Source: RPQK01 sp041946865
GTDB lineage: Bacteria > Acidobacteriota > UBA6911 > RPQK01
Assembly: GCA_041946865.1 (NCBI GenBank)
Contig: JBHGBF010000098.1
Span: 1 to 24,173 of the forward strand
Direction of reading: 5' to 3'
DNA: 24,173 bases
The first letter of the stretch is position 1. Each line of letters opens with the position of its first letter. The position numbers and the translations under genes were made by a program. A model generated the notes under the pieces. That model was given only the letters and a program-made list of their open reading frames with translations, did no database searches and had not been told where the DNA came from. Shown piece after piece: positions 1 to 7,600 of this stretch.

Positions 1-61
1 TAGCTGGTGACAGGGTAACGCGTTTGCTGTCGGCGGTTGGCGGTTACTCTAGTCAGTAACG

Positions 62-215
62 GGGAACCGGTAACTGGTAACTGGTAACCGGTAACCGGTA
101 ACCGGTAACCGGCAACTGGTAACCGGCAACGGGGAAGCGGTAACTGGTAACCGGCAACCGGTAACGGGTAACTGGTAACGGGTAACTGGTAACCGGCAAC
201 CGGCAACCGTCAACC
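62..215. repeat. Heptamer tandem repeat array, 22 units
   Basis: Twenty-two consecutive 7-nt units with consensus GGTAACY run from here to just before the parS site, all in phase with no insertion or deletion. Position 3 is T or C and position 7 is C, T or G; a few units carry other changes (for example GGGAACC, GGGAAGC, GTCAACC). The array has no inverted-repeat spacing and no unique spacers, so it is not CRISPR. It occupies the non-coding stretch upstream of parA. Whether it binds a protein or is only a variable-number tandem repeat cannot be told from the sequence. Bases 1-61 hold nothing I recognise apart from GTAAC-like words that resemble the array. Confidence 0.9.
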
Positions 216-224
216 GGAACTCGT

Positions 225-240
225 TGTTTCACGTGAAACG
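225..240. promoter_or_regulatory. parS: parS centromere site
   Basis: The 16-mer TGTTTCACGTGAAACG matches the conserved ParB-binding palindrome TGTTTCACGTGAAACA at 15 of 16 positions. It lies 31 nt upstream of the chosen parA start. In-frame translation through it would give an N-terminal FHVKR peptide, a common false extension where parS abuts a gene start. ParB clamps load at parS, and ParA then moves the origin region. Sites of this kind usually lie near the chromosome origin. Confidence 0.93.
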
Positions 241-271
241 TCCCCACCCCTGTGGTATTCTTCTGGCCGCC

Positions 272-1072
272 ATGACCTGGGTGATCGCGATTGCCAATCA
301 GAAAGGCGGTGTCGGGAAAACCACCACCGCGATCAATCTGGCCGCCGCTCTGGCCAGCGCCGAGTTGCGCATTCTGCTGGTCGACCTTGACCCGCAGGGG
401 AACAGCACCTCGGGCCTGGGAGTCGACAAGAACGCCCTTTCCACGTCCGTCTACGAGGTTCTGGCCGGCGCCGTCCCCGCCCGGGACGCCATCCTTCCCA
501 CCGAGCTGGAAGGGCTGGCGATCCTGCCGGCCAATCGCGAGCTGATCGGGGCGACCGTGGAGCTGGTCGACCTGGAGGGGCGGGAAAGCCTCCTGCGCGG
601 CGCCCTGGGCGCCCTGGCAGACGACTACGACTACATTCTGGTCGACTGCCCTCCATCGCTCGGCCTGCTGACGGTCAATGCCCTGGTGGCCGCCGACTCG
701 ATCCTGATACCGGTGCAATGCGAGTACTTTGCCCTGGAAGGGCTGTCGGACCTGTTCGGCACGCTGGCGCGGGTCCGCGACGGTCTCAACCCGCGCCTCG
801 AGGTCGAGGGCGTGCTGATCACCATGTATGACGACCGACTGAACCTGTCGGCGCAGATTCGCGACAATGTCCGAAGTCATCTTGGCGCCCAGCTACTTGA
901 AACCGTCATTCCCCGCAATGTCCGCCTGGCCGAGTGCCCGAGCTTCGGCAAGCCCATCCTGCTTTACGACGCGCGCTGCCGGGGCGCCGACAGCTACGTG
1001 CAGCTGGCGCGCGAAATCCTGGCCAGAAACCGCGGTAATCACCGCCGTAACCGTTCGGAGTTGAATTCATGA
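272..1072 (+). CDS. parA: ParA chromosome-partitioning ATPase (Soj-like)
   Basis: This is a 266-residue ParA/Soj ATPase, the usual length for the small chromosomal form without an N-terminal HTH. The deviant Walker A motif KGGVGKTT lies at residues 11-18, a DLDPQGN motif follows near residue 40, and a DCPPSLG motif near residue 122. ParA binds DNA non-specifically in its ATP form, and ParB stimulates its hydrolysis so that parS regions are pulled apart. I chose ATG 272, giving MTWVIAIANQKGG, rather than TTG 224, because the longer form would translate through the parS palindrome. The stop overlaps the parB start (ATGA), so the two are translationally coupled. No convincing Shine-Dalgarno sequence precedes 272. 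Confidence 0.95.
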   Translation: MTWVIAIANQKGGVGKTTTAINLAAALASAELRILLVDLDPQGNSTSGLGVDKNALSTSVYEVLAGAVPARDAILPTELEGLAILPANRELIGATVELVDLEGRESLLRGALGALADDYDYILVDCPPSLGLLTVNALVAADSILIPVQCEYFALEGLSDLFGTLARVRDGLNPRLEVEGVLITMYDDRLNLSAQIRDNVRSHLGAQLLETVIPRNVRLAECPSFGKPILLYDARCRGADSYVQLAREILARNRGNHRRNRSELNS

Positions 1073-1902
1073 AACGACAGGCGCTCGGCAAAGGACTGGA
1101 CGCGCTGCTTCCCAAGTCGAAGCCGGTTCCTTCGGCGCTCCTCGAGCTCGAGATCGAGCAGGTCCGCCGCAATCCCTATCAGCCCCGCATCCATTTCGAA
1201 TCGGAGAAGCTCCAGGAACTGGCGGCTTCCATCCGGGAAAACGGCGTCCTTCAGCCGGTGATCGTGCGGCGGGTCGAGGATGGCTACGAGCTGGTGGCCG
1301 GCGAGCGGCGCTGGCGGGCCGCCCAACTGGCCGGCCTCGCCCGCATCCCCGCGATCGTCCAGGAAGTGTCCGACGAGAAACTCCTGGAGCGCGCGCTGGT
1401 CGAGAATATCCAGCGGGATGACCTGAACGCTATCGAAGAGGCCACCGCCTATCAGCTGCTGATCGAGCAGTTCAAGCTGACGCAGGAAGAGCTGGCCCGG
1501 CGCGTCGGCAAAAGCCGCACCGCTATCACCAACACGCTCCGCCTGCTGCGCCTTCCGCCCCCCGTGCAGCAGGGCCTCCTGGCCGGGGAGGTGACCATGG
1601 GACACGCCCGCGCGCTGCTTCCCCTTCCCAAAGCGCAGCAGCTGGCCCTCGCCCGGGATATCGTCAAGCGAGGCCTCTCGGTTCGCCAGGTCGAGCACAT
1701 GGTCCAGCGCTCGCTCAACCCGCCTCCTCCCAGGACCGCCGCCCCCGCCGACGCCAATACCCGCTCCGCCGCCCATCGACTCGAGCAGCGGTGGAAAACC
1801 CGCGTCGACATCGTCCGCAACGGCGACTCCGGGCGTATCGTCTTTCACTTTTCCTCGGAGGACGAGCTCGATCGTCTGTATGCCGAGCTCATGGGTGAGT
1901 AG
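1069..1902 (+). CDS. parB: ParB chromosome-partitioning protein (Spo0J-like CTPase)
   Basis: A 277-residue ParB, close to the usual 280-300. It opens with the ParA-contacting basic segment ending GKGLDALLP (residues 7-14). The CTP-binding and clamping motifs GERRWRAA (78-85) and ENIQRDDLN (112-120) are intact. A helix-turn-helix for parS (about 137-160, LTQEELARRVGKSRTAITNTLRLL) follows. A C-terminal dimerisation domain ends the protein. The start overlaps the parA stop by four bases. The next gene, mnmE, converges from the other strand, leaving only 66 nt. A 5-bp hairpin at 1930-1942 sits in that gap but has no T-tract, so it is not called a terminator. Confidence 0.96.
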   Translation: MKRQALGKGLDALLPKSKPVPSALLELEIEQVRRNPYQPRIHFESEKLQELAASIRENGVLQPVIVRRVEDGYELVAGERRWRAAQLAGLARIPAIVQEVSDEKLLERALVENIQRDDLNAIEEATAYQLLIEQFKLTQEELARRVGKSRTAITNTLRLLRLPPPVQQGLLAGEVTMGHARALLPLPKAQQLALARDIVKRGLSVRQVEHMVQRSLNPPPPRTAAPADANTRSAAHRLEQRWKTRVDIVRNGDSGRIVFHFSSEDELDRLYAELMGE

Positions 1903-1968
1903 GGCCTGGCTTCTTCCTGTGTCTGCAACCGGTCTTCGACCGATCGCCCGGCCCGGCGGTTCGCGTGA

Positions 1969-3345
1969 CTATTTCCCGATGCAGAACGTGCTGAAGATGG
2001 CGTCCAGGATCTCCTCGACGTCGGTTGCCCCGGTGACCTCGCCGATCGCCTCCAGGCTCTTGCGCAAGTCGTAAAGGACGAACTCCTCGCTCAAGCCTTG
2101 CTGCCAGGCCTTGCGGCCCTTCCGAAGGCGGGCCTTGGCCCGGCGCAGGCAGTCCTGCTGGCGCAGGTTGCTGACGATGACGCTGTCGCCCTCGCCGGGA
2201 CGGTCCCGGCCCAGGACCCTCGCCAGACTCTGCCGCAGCTCCTCCACCCGAGTCCCGAAAAGCGCAGAGACCTGCACCACGTCAAGGGCCGCGGCCGCTA
2301 CACCCTCCGGGATCTCGACCCGGCACCCGAGGTCCAGCTTGTTGACCGCCACCACCACCGGAAGATCTTTCACCGCCTCCCAGATCCGCCTGTCGTCTGC
2401 GGAAAAAGGCGCCGAGCCGTCGACCACGAAACAGACGACGTCGGAGCGCCTGACGTACTCGAGCGATTTCTCCATCCCGGCCTTCTCCAGTCGGTCGTCC
2501 GACTCGCGGATGCCCGCCGTATCAACCAAATGCGCCGGAATGCCGGCCAGAGTGATGGTTTCCCTGAGGGCGTCGCGGGTGGTGCCCGGGATCTCGGTCA
2601 CAATCGCCCGTTCATCGCGAAGTAACGCGTTGAACAGACTGGATTTGCCTGCATTGGGGCGGCCCACAATCGTTAGTTCTGCGCCTTCCTGCAACCATCG
2701 CCCGAACTGGAAGCCGCTCTCCAGTTCGTCGAGCCTGGACTCGACAGCGTCAAGCGCCGCCAGGAGACTGTCGCGGCCCTCGGGGCTTACCTCGTCCTCC
2801 ACGAACTCCAGGGCCGTCTCCAGGTGAGAAATGATCCGGACCAGTTCCGTCCTCAGGGGCTCCAGCCGGCGCGAAAGCGTCCCTTCGAGCTGCTCCCGCG
2901 CCTGCCGCGCCTGGTACTCCGTCCGGCTGTTGACCAGGTCCCGAACAGCTTCCGCCTGCGCCAGATCCACTTTCCCGTTAAGGAAGGCCCGGAGCGTGAA
3001 CTCGCCGGGCGTGGCCAGGCGCATGCCGAGATCCAAAAGCGTACGCACGATTGCCGCAGTAACGGGAACGCTGCCATGACAGGAGATCTCCACCACATCC
3101 TGCCCGGTATAAGAGGCCGGCTTCTGAAAGAAAGTGACGATGACCCGATCAAGCACCCGGCCTGACGCATCGTGGAAATCGCGGAGCAGGGCCCGACGGG
3201 GATTTTCCTGGAGAGCGGGAGTCGGGGGCCTCAGGCAACGGGAAACCACGGCCGCGGCCAAAGGCCCGCTTGTGCGCACGACGCTGATTCCGCCGCGCCC
3301 CGGCGGGGTCGAAATGGCGACGATGGTCTCGCTCTGATCAGGCAC
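1969..3345 (-). CDS. mnmE: MnmE tRNA-modification GTPase (TrmE)
   Basis: MnmE is 458 residues, full length. With MnmG it adds the aminomethyl or carboxymethylaminomethyl group to U34 of certain tRNAs, using tetrahydrofolate, FAD and GTP. The N-terminal tetrahydrofolate-binding domain starts IVAISTPPGRGGISVVRTSG. The embedded G domain has G1 GRPNAGKSS (228-236), G2 EIPGTTRD, G3 DTAGIRES (275-282) and G4 NKLD (335-338). The C-terminus has the family hallmark FCIGK with its conserved cysteine. The start is GTG at 3345, nine bases after the jag stop, so it is the last gene of the rpmH-to-mnmE run. Its usual partner mnmG is not in the window. Confidence 0.97.
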   Translation of the reverse strand: MPDQSETIVAISTPPGRGGISVVRTSGPLAAAVVSRCLRPPTPALQENPRRALLRDFHDASGRVLDRVIVTFFQKPASYTGQDVVEISCHGSVPVTAAIVRTLLDLGMRLATPGEFTLRAFLNGKVDLAQAEAVRDLVNSRTEYQARQAREQLEGTLSRRLEPLRTELVRIISHLETALEFVEDEVSPEGRDSLLAALDAVESRLDELESGFQFGRWLQEGAELTIVGRPNAGKSSLFNALLRDERAIVTEIPGTTRDALRETITLAGIPAHLVDTAGIRESDDRLEKAGMEKSLEYVRRSDVVCFVVDGSAPFSADDRRIWEAVKDLPVVVAVNKLDLGCRVEIPEGVAAAALDVVQVSALFGTRVEELRQSLARVLGRDRPGEGDSVIVSNLRQQDCLRRAKARLRKGRKAWQQGLSEEFVLYDLRKSLEAIGEVTGATDVEEILDAIFSTFCIGK

Positions 3346-3354
3346 AGGCAGGGA

Positions 3355-3825
3355 TCAGCGACCGGGGAAAATAACCACGTGGCGGTTCAATCCGAGTCCC
3401 GAGCTCTCCGTTCTTATCCCGGCTTCCTCAGCCAAAGTCAGGTGGATCACGCGACGCTCGACCGCCGGCATCGGCTGAAGGGAAAAGGAGACACCGGTGG
3501 TGCGGACCTTCTCCGCCGCCTTGCGGGCCATCAGCTGCAGCTCGAGCACGCGGGTCGATCGATACCCGTTACAGTCAAGCGTGATCTTCAGTTGTCCGCC
3601 GCTCGCGTGGTGAATGACCTGGTTCACCAGGTGCTCAAGCGCGTACAGGACGCGCGCGTTATTGCCCAGGACCAGTCCGGTGTCCGATCCTTGCAGCTCA
3701 AGCAGCAGCCCCTCGTCCCCAGGCTGTTCATTCTGTACCCGCATGTCGAGCCGCGCCGCCTGTAGCACGCCGTCCAGAAAACGAACGGCCGACTGGCCCG
3801 CCTCCTCGCTTATTCTCTCGTTCAT
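3355..3825 (-). CDS. jag: Jag/KhpB-like KH-R3H RNA-binding protein
   Basis: This protein of 156 residues sits between yidC and mnmE, the standard place for Jag (KhpB, EloR). A KH-like segment (about 40-75) carries VLGNNARVLYALEHLVNQV; the usual GxxG loop reads GNNA, so the second glycine is lost. The C-terminal R3H domain (about 118-154) keeps the Arg-x3-His pair at R124/H128. The N-terminal Jag_N domain of Firmicutes homologues is absent. I chose ATG 3825, ten bases after the yidC stop, with GGTGA at 3840-3836 as a possible ribosome site. A TTG at 3858 would overlap the end of yidC. In Firmicutes this protein binds RNA and affects cell elongation; its role here is inferred. Confidence 0.85.
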   Translation of the reverse strand: MNERISEEAGQSAVRFLDGVLQAARLDMRVQNEQPGDEGLLLELQGSDTGLVLGNNARVLYALEHLVNQVIHHASGGQLKITLDCNGYRSTRVLELQLMARKAAEKVRTTGVSFSLQPMPAVERRVIHLTLAEEAGIRTESSGLGLNRHVVIFPGR

Positions 3826-3835
3826 CGCCGCTTTG

Positions 3836-5551
3836 TCACCGTTTTTTCGCGCCTGCAACCGCCGGCTTCATCAGGTCGGGGCTCCACTTCTGGAGCCCAA
3901 GCTGGAACATCATACCAAACACATTGCTGAATAGAAAATAGACGGTCAGCCCGCTCGACATGTTCAGGAAGAAGAAGGTGAACATCACGGGCAGAATCAT
4001 CATCATCCGGCGCTGAGTCGGGTCTTGCCCCGGTGTCGGAGTCATCATCTGCTGCAGCAGCATGGTGACGCCCATGACGATGGGAGTCACGTAGTAAGGA
4101 TCGTGCTTGGACAAGTCCTGGATCCAGAGCATGAAAGGCGCTCCCCGCAGCTCGAACGAGGACAGCAGCATCCGGTAAAAGGCAAAAAGGAAGGGCATCT
4201 GAACGAGCAGAGGGAGGCATCCTCCGAGCGGGTTCACCCCATGCTCCTTGTAAAGCGCCATCATCTCGGCGTTCATGTCCTGGCGGCGGGGATCGTCGCG
4301 CTTCAGCCGTTTGTAGCGATCCTGGATCGAGCGGATCTTCGGTTGCAACTCGGACATCTTCTTCATCGACACCATCTGCTTGTAACGCACCGGGAACAAG
4401 GCCAGGTTGATGATGAAGGTCAGGATGATGATCGCCCAACCGTAATTGCCGACGTAGTGGTAGACGAACTTGAGCAGAAAAAGCAAAGGCTTGACCAGCC
4501 AGGCGAACCAGCCATAATCGATCAGGCCGACCAGGCCCGGGTCAACGGTCCGCAGGATCTCGTAGTCCTTGGGCCCCAGGAAGGACCGGAAAGACACGTC
4601 CCGGTCGAGCCCGACCTGAACGGTCAGCAGCGGCACCCGGTATTCTTTTCCCTTGTCGTCCGTCCGTATCCAGTCGCTCTTCTTGATGACCATACGCTGG
4701 ACGCCGTCGGTGTCGAGAATCAGGTAACTGAAGTACTGGCTGTCCATGGCGACCCAGCGCGCCGGCACTTCCAGACGCTGCGGACCCTCGGCCAGATCCT
4801 GCGCCCGGTAGCGCTCGACCGATCCGCCGTATTCGTAGGCCACTAGTTCGCCGCTGAAGTCTCCCTGGGCGTTGTATCCTTCGGCCCCGATCCCGGGCCC
4901 AAGGAAAATGGAATAAGGGAGACTCTTGCCCTCCGCCCGGACCTGCACCTGCATGTCGACCACGTATCCGGAAGCCGGGACATGGACTTTCCGGATGACC
5001 TCCAGGTCTCTGCTTCTAAACGTAAAAGTCACATCCGCCGGCGCCCGGATCCGGCCGGTTCTCCCGCCCGTCTCCACCCTGTAATGCGCATTGGCGACCA
5101 CCTTGTCCAGGTCCTCGTCCTCCAGCCGCAATTGAAAAGGCCGCGGAAGAGTCGCCGGAAGACTTTGTGGTATCAGCTCGAGCGCCTCATGCTTGTCACC
5201 GGAGCCGCCCAAACGCTTCAGCAGTGCGCTCTGCAGCACCGTCCCCCGGTTGTTCCACTTCAAAAGCAAATCGGCGTTCTCGATCTCGACCGTCTGAGGC
5301 GGCGCGGACGTCGGGGGCAGTTGCGTGGCTTTTTGCTCGGCTTCAGCCTTGATCTCCGGAGAAGTCGGTTGCGCGGAAGGAACTGCCGGCTTGCGCGTGG
5401 CCTGCTGCGCCGGGCCGGAGGTCGAGGTGGGCGCAGGCGGTGAAAGGCGCTGCAGGAAATAGGGCACAACCATCAGAATGGCCAGCGACAAGATGAGGAC
5501 GAGGAAAATCCTCTTCTCCATGTCGAACGAGTTTGGGTCCTGGTTGTTCAT
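3836..5551 (-). CDS. yidC: YidC membrane protein insertase
   Basis: A 571-residue YidC/Oxa1/Alb3 insertase of the Gram-negative type. It has an N-terminal transmembrane helix (about 14-33), a Pro/Gln-rich linker and a large periplasmic beta-sandwich domain. The five-helix conserved core follows, beginning near residue 355 (FVYHYVGNYGWAIIILTF). The core has the FPVRYKQ segment with the arginine (R389) that sits in the hydrophilic insertion groove. A cytoplasmic hairpin (MSELQPKIRSIQDRYKR) and the NPLGGCLPLLVQMPF segment follow. It inserts membrane proteins alone or with SecYEG. The large periplasmic domain indicates a diderm cell. It lies 26 nt after yidD and is followed by jag. Confidence 0.97.
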   Translation of the reverse strand: MNNQDPNSFDMEKRIFLVLILSLAILMVVPYFLQRLSPPAPTSTSGPAQQATRKPAVPSAQPTSPEIKAEAEQKATQLPPTSAPPQTVEIENADLLLKWNNRGTVLQSALLKRLGGSGDKHEALELIPQSLPATLPRPFQLRLEDEDLDKVVANAHYRVETGGRTGRIRAPADVTFTFRSRDLEVIRKVHVPASGYVVDMQVQVRAEGKSLPYSIFLGPGIGAEGYNAQGDFSGELVAYEYGGSVERYRAQDLAEGPQRLEVPARWVAMDSQYFSYLILDTDGVQRMVIKKSDWIRTDDKGKEYRVPLLTVQVGLDRDVSFRSFLGPKDYEILRTVDPGLVGLIDYGWFAWLVKPLLFLLKFVYHYVGNYGWAIIILTFIINLALFPVRYKQMVSMKKMSELQPKIRSIQDRYKRLKRDDPRRQDMNAEMMALYKEHGVNPLGGCLPLLVQMPFLFAFYRMLLSSFELRGAPFMLWIQDLSKHDPYYVTPIVMGVTMLLQQMMTPTPGQDPTQRRMMMILPVMFTFFFLNMSSGLTVYFLFSNVFGMMFQLGLQKWSPDLMKPAVAGAKKR

Positions 5552-5577
5552 CGGTTTGACTGTTTACCTCGGTTCCT

Positions 5578-5787
5578 TCATGGGACCGGATCGAACCCTC
5601 CCGGGTGCCAGGGATGACAGCGCGACACGCGTTTGATCCCGAGCCAGCTGCCTTTGACCACGCCGAACTTCTGGATCGCCTGACACATGTATTCCGAACA
5701 GCTGGGGTGAAAACGGCAGGCGCGCGGCAGCAGAGGAGAGATCACTTTCTGATACACCCGGATCAAAGCGACCATGAAGGACTTCAC
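5578..5787 (-). CDS. yidD: YidD membrane protein insertion efficiency factor
   Basis: YidD is a small protein of about 69 residues that aids YidC-dependent insertion. The family core is complete: VALIRVYQKVISPLLP (amphipathic helix), the cysteine pair in CRFHPSCSEY, GVVKGSWLGIKRVSRCHP, and the C-terminal HPGGFDPVP. The reading frame is open back to a TTG at 5895, directly after the rnpA stop. The extra 36 residues are Pro/Arg-rich and unlike the family, so I chose GTG 5787 (a GGGGGG run lies just upstream). ATG 5775 is also possible. The position between rnpA and yidC is the conserved one. Confidence 0.85.
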   Translation of the reverse strand: MKSFMVALIRVYQKVISPLLPRACRFHPSCSEYMCQAIQKFGVVKGSWLGIKRVSRCHPWHPGGFDPVP

Positions 5788-5895
5788 GAGACCCCCCGGC
5801 TGGAACCGCTCCCCAGGATCTTCTGGCGCAAGGTCCGGCGACCGCTTCGTCCGCATACGCCTTGGAGGAGGAGACAGACCGGCTTTCGACCGCAA

Positions 5896-6279
5896 TCAAA
5901 CTGCCCTCGACCCCGCGTCCACCTGGCGACGCTCCCTCTTCAGGCGATTGAGGGCCTCGCGGAAGTCGGCCGACAGTTGCTCGACGACCGCCTCGGCGGC
6001 CGATCTCTTCACATTCAAAACCAAGTCGTAGTGGACATTCCACTCGGGCTTGTTCGCCCGGAAGACCTCTCGGAGCCTGCGCTTTATTCTGTTCCTGACA
6101 ACCGCCTTCCCGACTTTTCGAGAAACTGTGATTCCAAGACGATGACAGTCGAGGCCATTTTCGAGGACGTAAACCACGAAGTGAGGACAGTGGATCTTCC
6201 TCCCCCGTCCGTAGACATCGAGATACTGCCTGCGCCGATGCAGGCGCTCCTGGCCCCGGAACCGCCGTTCGTCACCCAC
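5896..6279 (-). CDS. rnpA: RnpA, protein subunit of ribonuclease P
   Basis: At 127 residues this is the usual RnpA length. It binds the RNase P RNA and helps it cut 5' leaders from pre-tRNAs. The family signature RNRIKRRLREVF lies at residues 62-73, preceded by RLGITVSRKVGKAVV. The N-terminus (RRFRGQERLHRRRQYLDVYGRG) is basic as expected. The likely start is GTG 6279, which lies inside the end of rpmH and overlaps it by eight bases. An AGAGG about ten bases upstream, inside the rpmH coding region, can serve as its ribosome site. This points to translational coupling with rpmH. Confidence 0.93.
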   Translation of the reverse strand: MGDERRFRGQERLHRRRQYLDVYGRGRKIHCPHFVVYVLENGLDCHRLGITVSRKVGKAVVRNRIKRRLREVFRANKPEWNVHYDLVLNVKRSAAEAVVEQLSADFREALNRLKRERRQVDAGSRAV

Positions 6280-6412
6280 TCACCGTCAACCTCTTCCTGC
6301 CTTTGGCGCGCCTTCTCTTGAGCACCAGCCGCCCGGAGCGCGTGCTCATTCTCTCCCGGAAGCCGTGGGTCTTGCTGCGATGCCGGTTGTTCGGCTGATA
6401 AGTCCGTTTCAT
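6272..6412 (-). CDS. rpmH: Ribosomal protein bL34
   Basis: A 46-codon gene read on the minus strand from ATG 6412 to TGA 6272. The product begins MKRTYQPNNRHRSKTHGF and ends RRRAKGRKRLTVSG. That is the bL34 pattern throughout: MKRTyQPn start, THGFReRM middle, RRRAKGRkrL end. It is a core component of the 50S subunit. The gene is too short for many ORF callers and its last eight bases overlap the start of rnpA. It is the first gene of the rnpA-yidD-yidC-jag-mnmE run and has its own promoter just upstream. Confidence 0.95.
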   Translation of the reverse strand: MKRTYQPNNRHRSKTHGFRERMSTRSGRLVLKRRRAKGRKRLTVSG

Positions 6413-6442
6413 AGCTTTGTCTCGCCCTCTTGAAAAGTGTTG

Positions 6443-6472
6443 ATGGTATCACCTTTCCCGGGAATCTATCAA
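6443..6472 (-). promoter_or_regulatory. Probable sigma-70 promoter of the rpmH cluster
   Basis: On the minus strand a -35 box TTGATA (6472-6467, 5 of 6) and a -10 box TACCAT (6448-6443, 4 of 6) are separated by 18 nt. A TG one base upstream of the -10 makes it an extended -10. Transcription would start near 6436, giving a leader of about 24 nt before the rpmH ATG, with AGAGGG as ribosome site. The -35 box is only four bases from the stop codon of the upstream hydrolase gene. Confidence 0.6.
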
Positions 6473-6476
6473 CCCG

Positions 6477-7481
6477 CTAAGCGGAAGTCCAGTAACCCCT
6501 CAGTTTTTTGTTCGGAGTGTGGCAGCACGAGGAGAGAGGCCGGTGCTTTACCTGAAAGCGGCCCCCGGGGTAGGCGGGACATCGATACATCGGATGGGCC
6601 TCGGTCCGCAGGTGAACCAGCATCTGATGAGCCAGCCGCGTCGATCGTTCCCGGCGCAGAAGCTCGACGTCCACGGGGCCTACCACTATCTTCTCCCCCT
6701 CGCCCGGTGTCGCCTGCGCGATCACACGGCCGTCGTAGTCAACGATCATGCTCCCGCCGGGCCAGGAAAAAGGGGGATAGTGCTTGAGCGAAGCCGCCTG
6801 GTTGGCGGCTACCACGTACGCGACGTTCTCCAAGGCACGGCAACGATTCACCACGGTCCACCAGTCCATCGGCGATGTCGCGCCGAAGGGATCCATGTAA
6901 GCGGAGACACGCAGCAGTACCTCGGCGCCGTTGGCGGTCAATTGCCGCACCGCCTCAGGAAACAGCCAGTCATAGCAGATGGCGGCGCCGAGCCGGCCGA
7001 TCGGCGTCTCGGCAACCGGGAACAGCTCCTCTTCGTAGCCTTCGATATCGTGAGGGCTGGTGTGTACCTCCCACGGAATCCACGGGTACACCTTTCGATA
7101 GCGGTAAAGAATGCCGCCCGGGCCGATCAGGCAGGTCGTGTTGAAAACAGCGTTTGGATATTTGCCGTCCACTTCCAGCATGGTGCCTGTCTGGATGTAA
7201 ACGTCGAATTGTCTGGCACGCTGGACGATCGCTTCCGTGTGCTCGTTCGGGATCTCTACCGCGAGTTTTTCTCTCAACTCCTTCAAGGTGTCATAAACGG
7301 GCGCGGCATGAGAGAACTCTGGGAAGACCAGCAGGCGGACCGGAAGGAACGGAGAGTAGCCGACGACGGCCTGATCGATCAAGTAGCAGATGCGGGCCGT
7401 GTTCTCTTTCATGTCCGCCCGGTTCATCGGGTTCGGCATGTCGGTCTGGATAGCGGCTGCGTAGTACTGGAGGTGGCTCAT
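6477..7481 (-). CDS. Nitrilase-superfamily carbon-nitrogen hydrolase
   Basis: A 334-residue cytoplasmic hydrolase that attacks a non-peptide C-N bond through a cysteine thioester. The catalytic triad is visible: Glu55 in LVFPEFS, Lys130 in YRYRKVYPW and Cys169 in AICYDWLFPE. No added synthetase or N-terminal membrane domain is present, so it is not NAD synthetase or Lnt. The substrate (aliphatic amide, nitrile or carbamoyl amine) cannot be read from the sequence. I chose ATG 7481, giving MSHLQYYAAAIQTD, a typical strand-1 start; a TTG at 7529 would add 16 unlike residues. It runs in the same direction as rpmH, in the place where dnaA is often found in other bacteria. Confidence 0.87.
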   Translation of the reverse strand: MSHLQYYAAAIQTDMPNPMNRADMKENTARICYLIDQAVVGYSPFLPVRLLVFPEFSHAAPVYDTLKELREKLAVEIPNEHTEAIVQRARQFDVYIQTGTMLEVDGKYPNAVFNTTCLIGPGGILYRYRKVYPWIPWEVHTSPHDIEGYEEELFPVAETPIGRLGAAICYDWLFPEAVRQLTANGAEVLLRVSAYMDPFGATSPMDWWTVVNRCRALENVAYVVAANQAASLKHYPPFSWPGGSMIVDYDGRVIAQATPGEGEKIVVGPVDVELLRRERSTRLAHQMLVHLRTEAHPMYRCPAYPGGRFQVKHRPLSSCCHTPNKKLRGYWTSA

Positions 7482-7600
7482 ACTCGAAAGATGATCTCGA
7501 AACTCCAGAAGGACCGCAAGAGAGGGCAAGGGCCACCAAAAATGCCGGCGTGCGGGTCCCCGTTGCCTTTCCGGTTGGCCCCTCTAAACAAACAAGCCTG

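Noticed and set aside
12..23. AGGGTAACGCGT shared with 21802-21813 as a dispersed repeat
   Set aside because: A 12-bp match is expected by chance between positions in 24 kb; flanks do not match.
62..215. Array as CRISPR
   Set aside because: Units are 7 nt and contiguous with no spacers; no cas genes in the window.
224..271. TTG start for parA giving an N-terminal FHVKR extension
   Set aside because: The extension is translation of the parS palindrome; ATG 272 gives the standard ParA N-terminus.
53..880. Long minus-strand open frame ending in a repetitive LPVTSY-type peptide
   Set aside because: It is antisense to parA and its repetitive part is only the heptamer array translated; no family pattern.
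1930..1942. Hairpin CGGTC-TTC-GACCG between parB and mnmE as a terminator
   Set aside because: Only 5 bp with no T-tract on either strand.
5788..5895. 36-residue N-terminal extension of YidD
   Set aside because: Pro/Arg-rich, starts at TTG directly after the rnpA stop, and unlike any YidD N-terminus.
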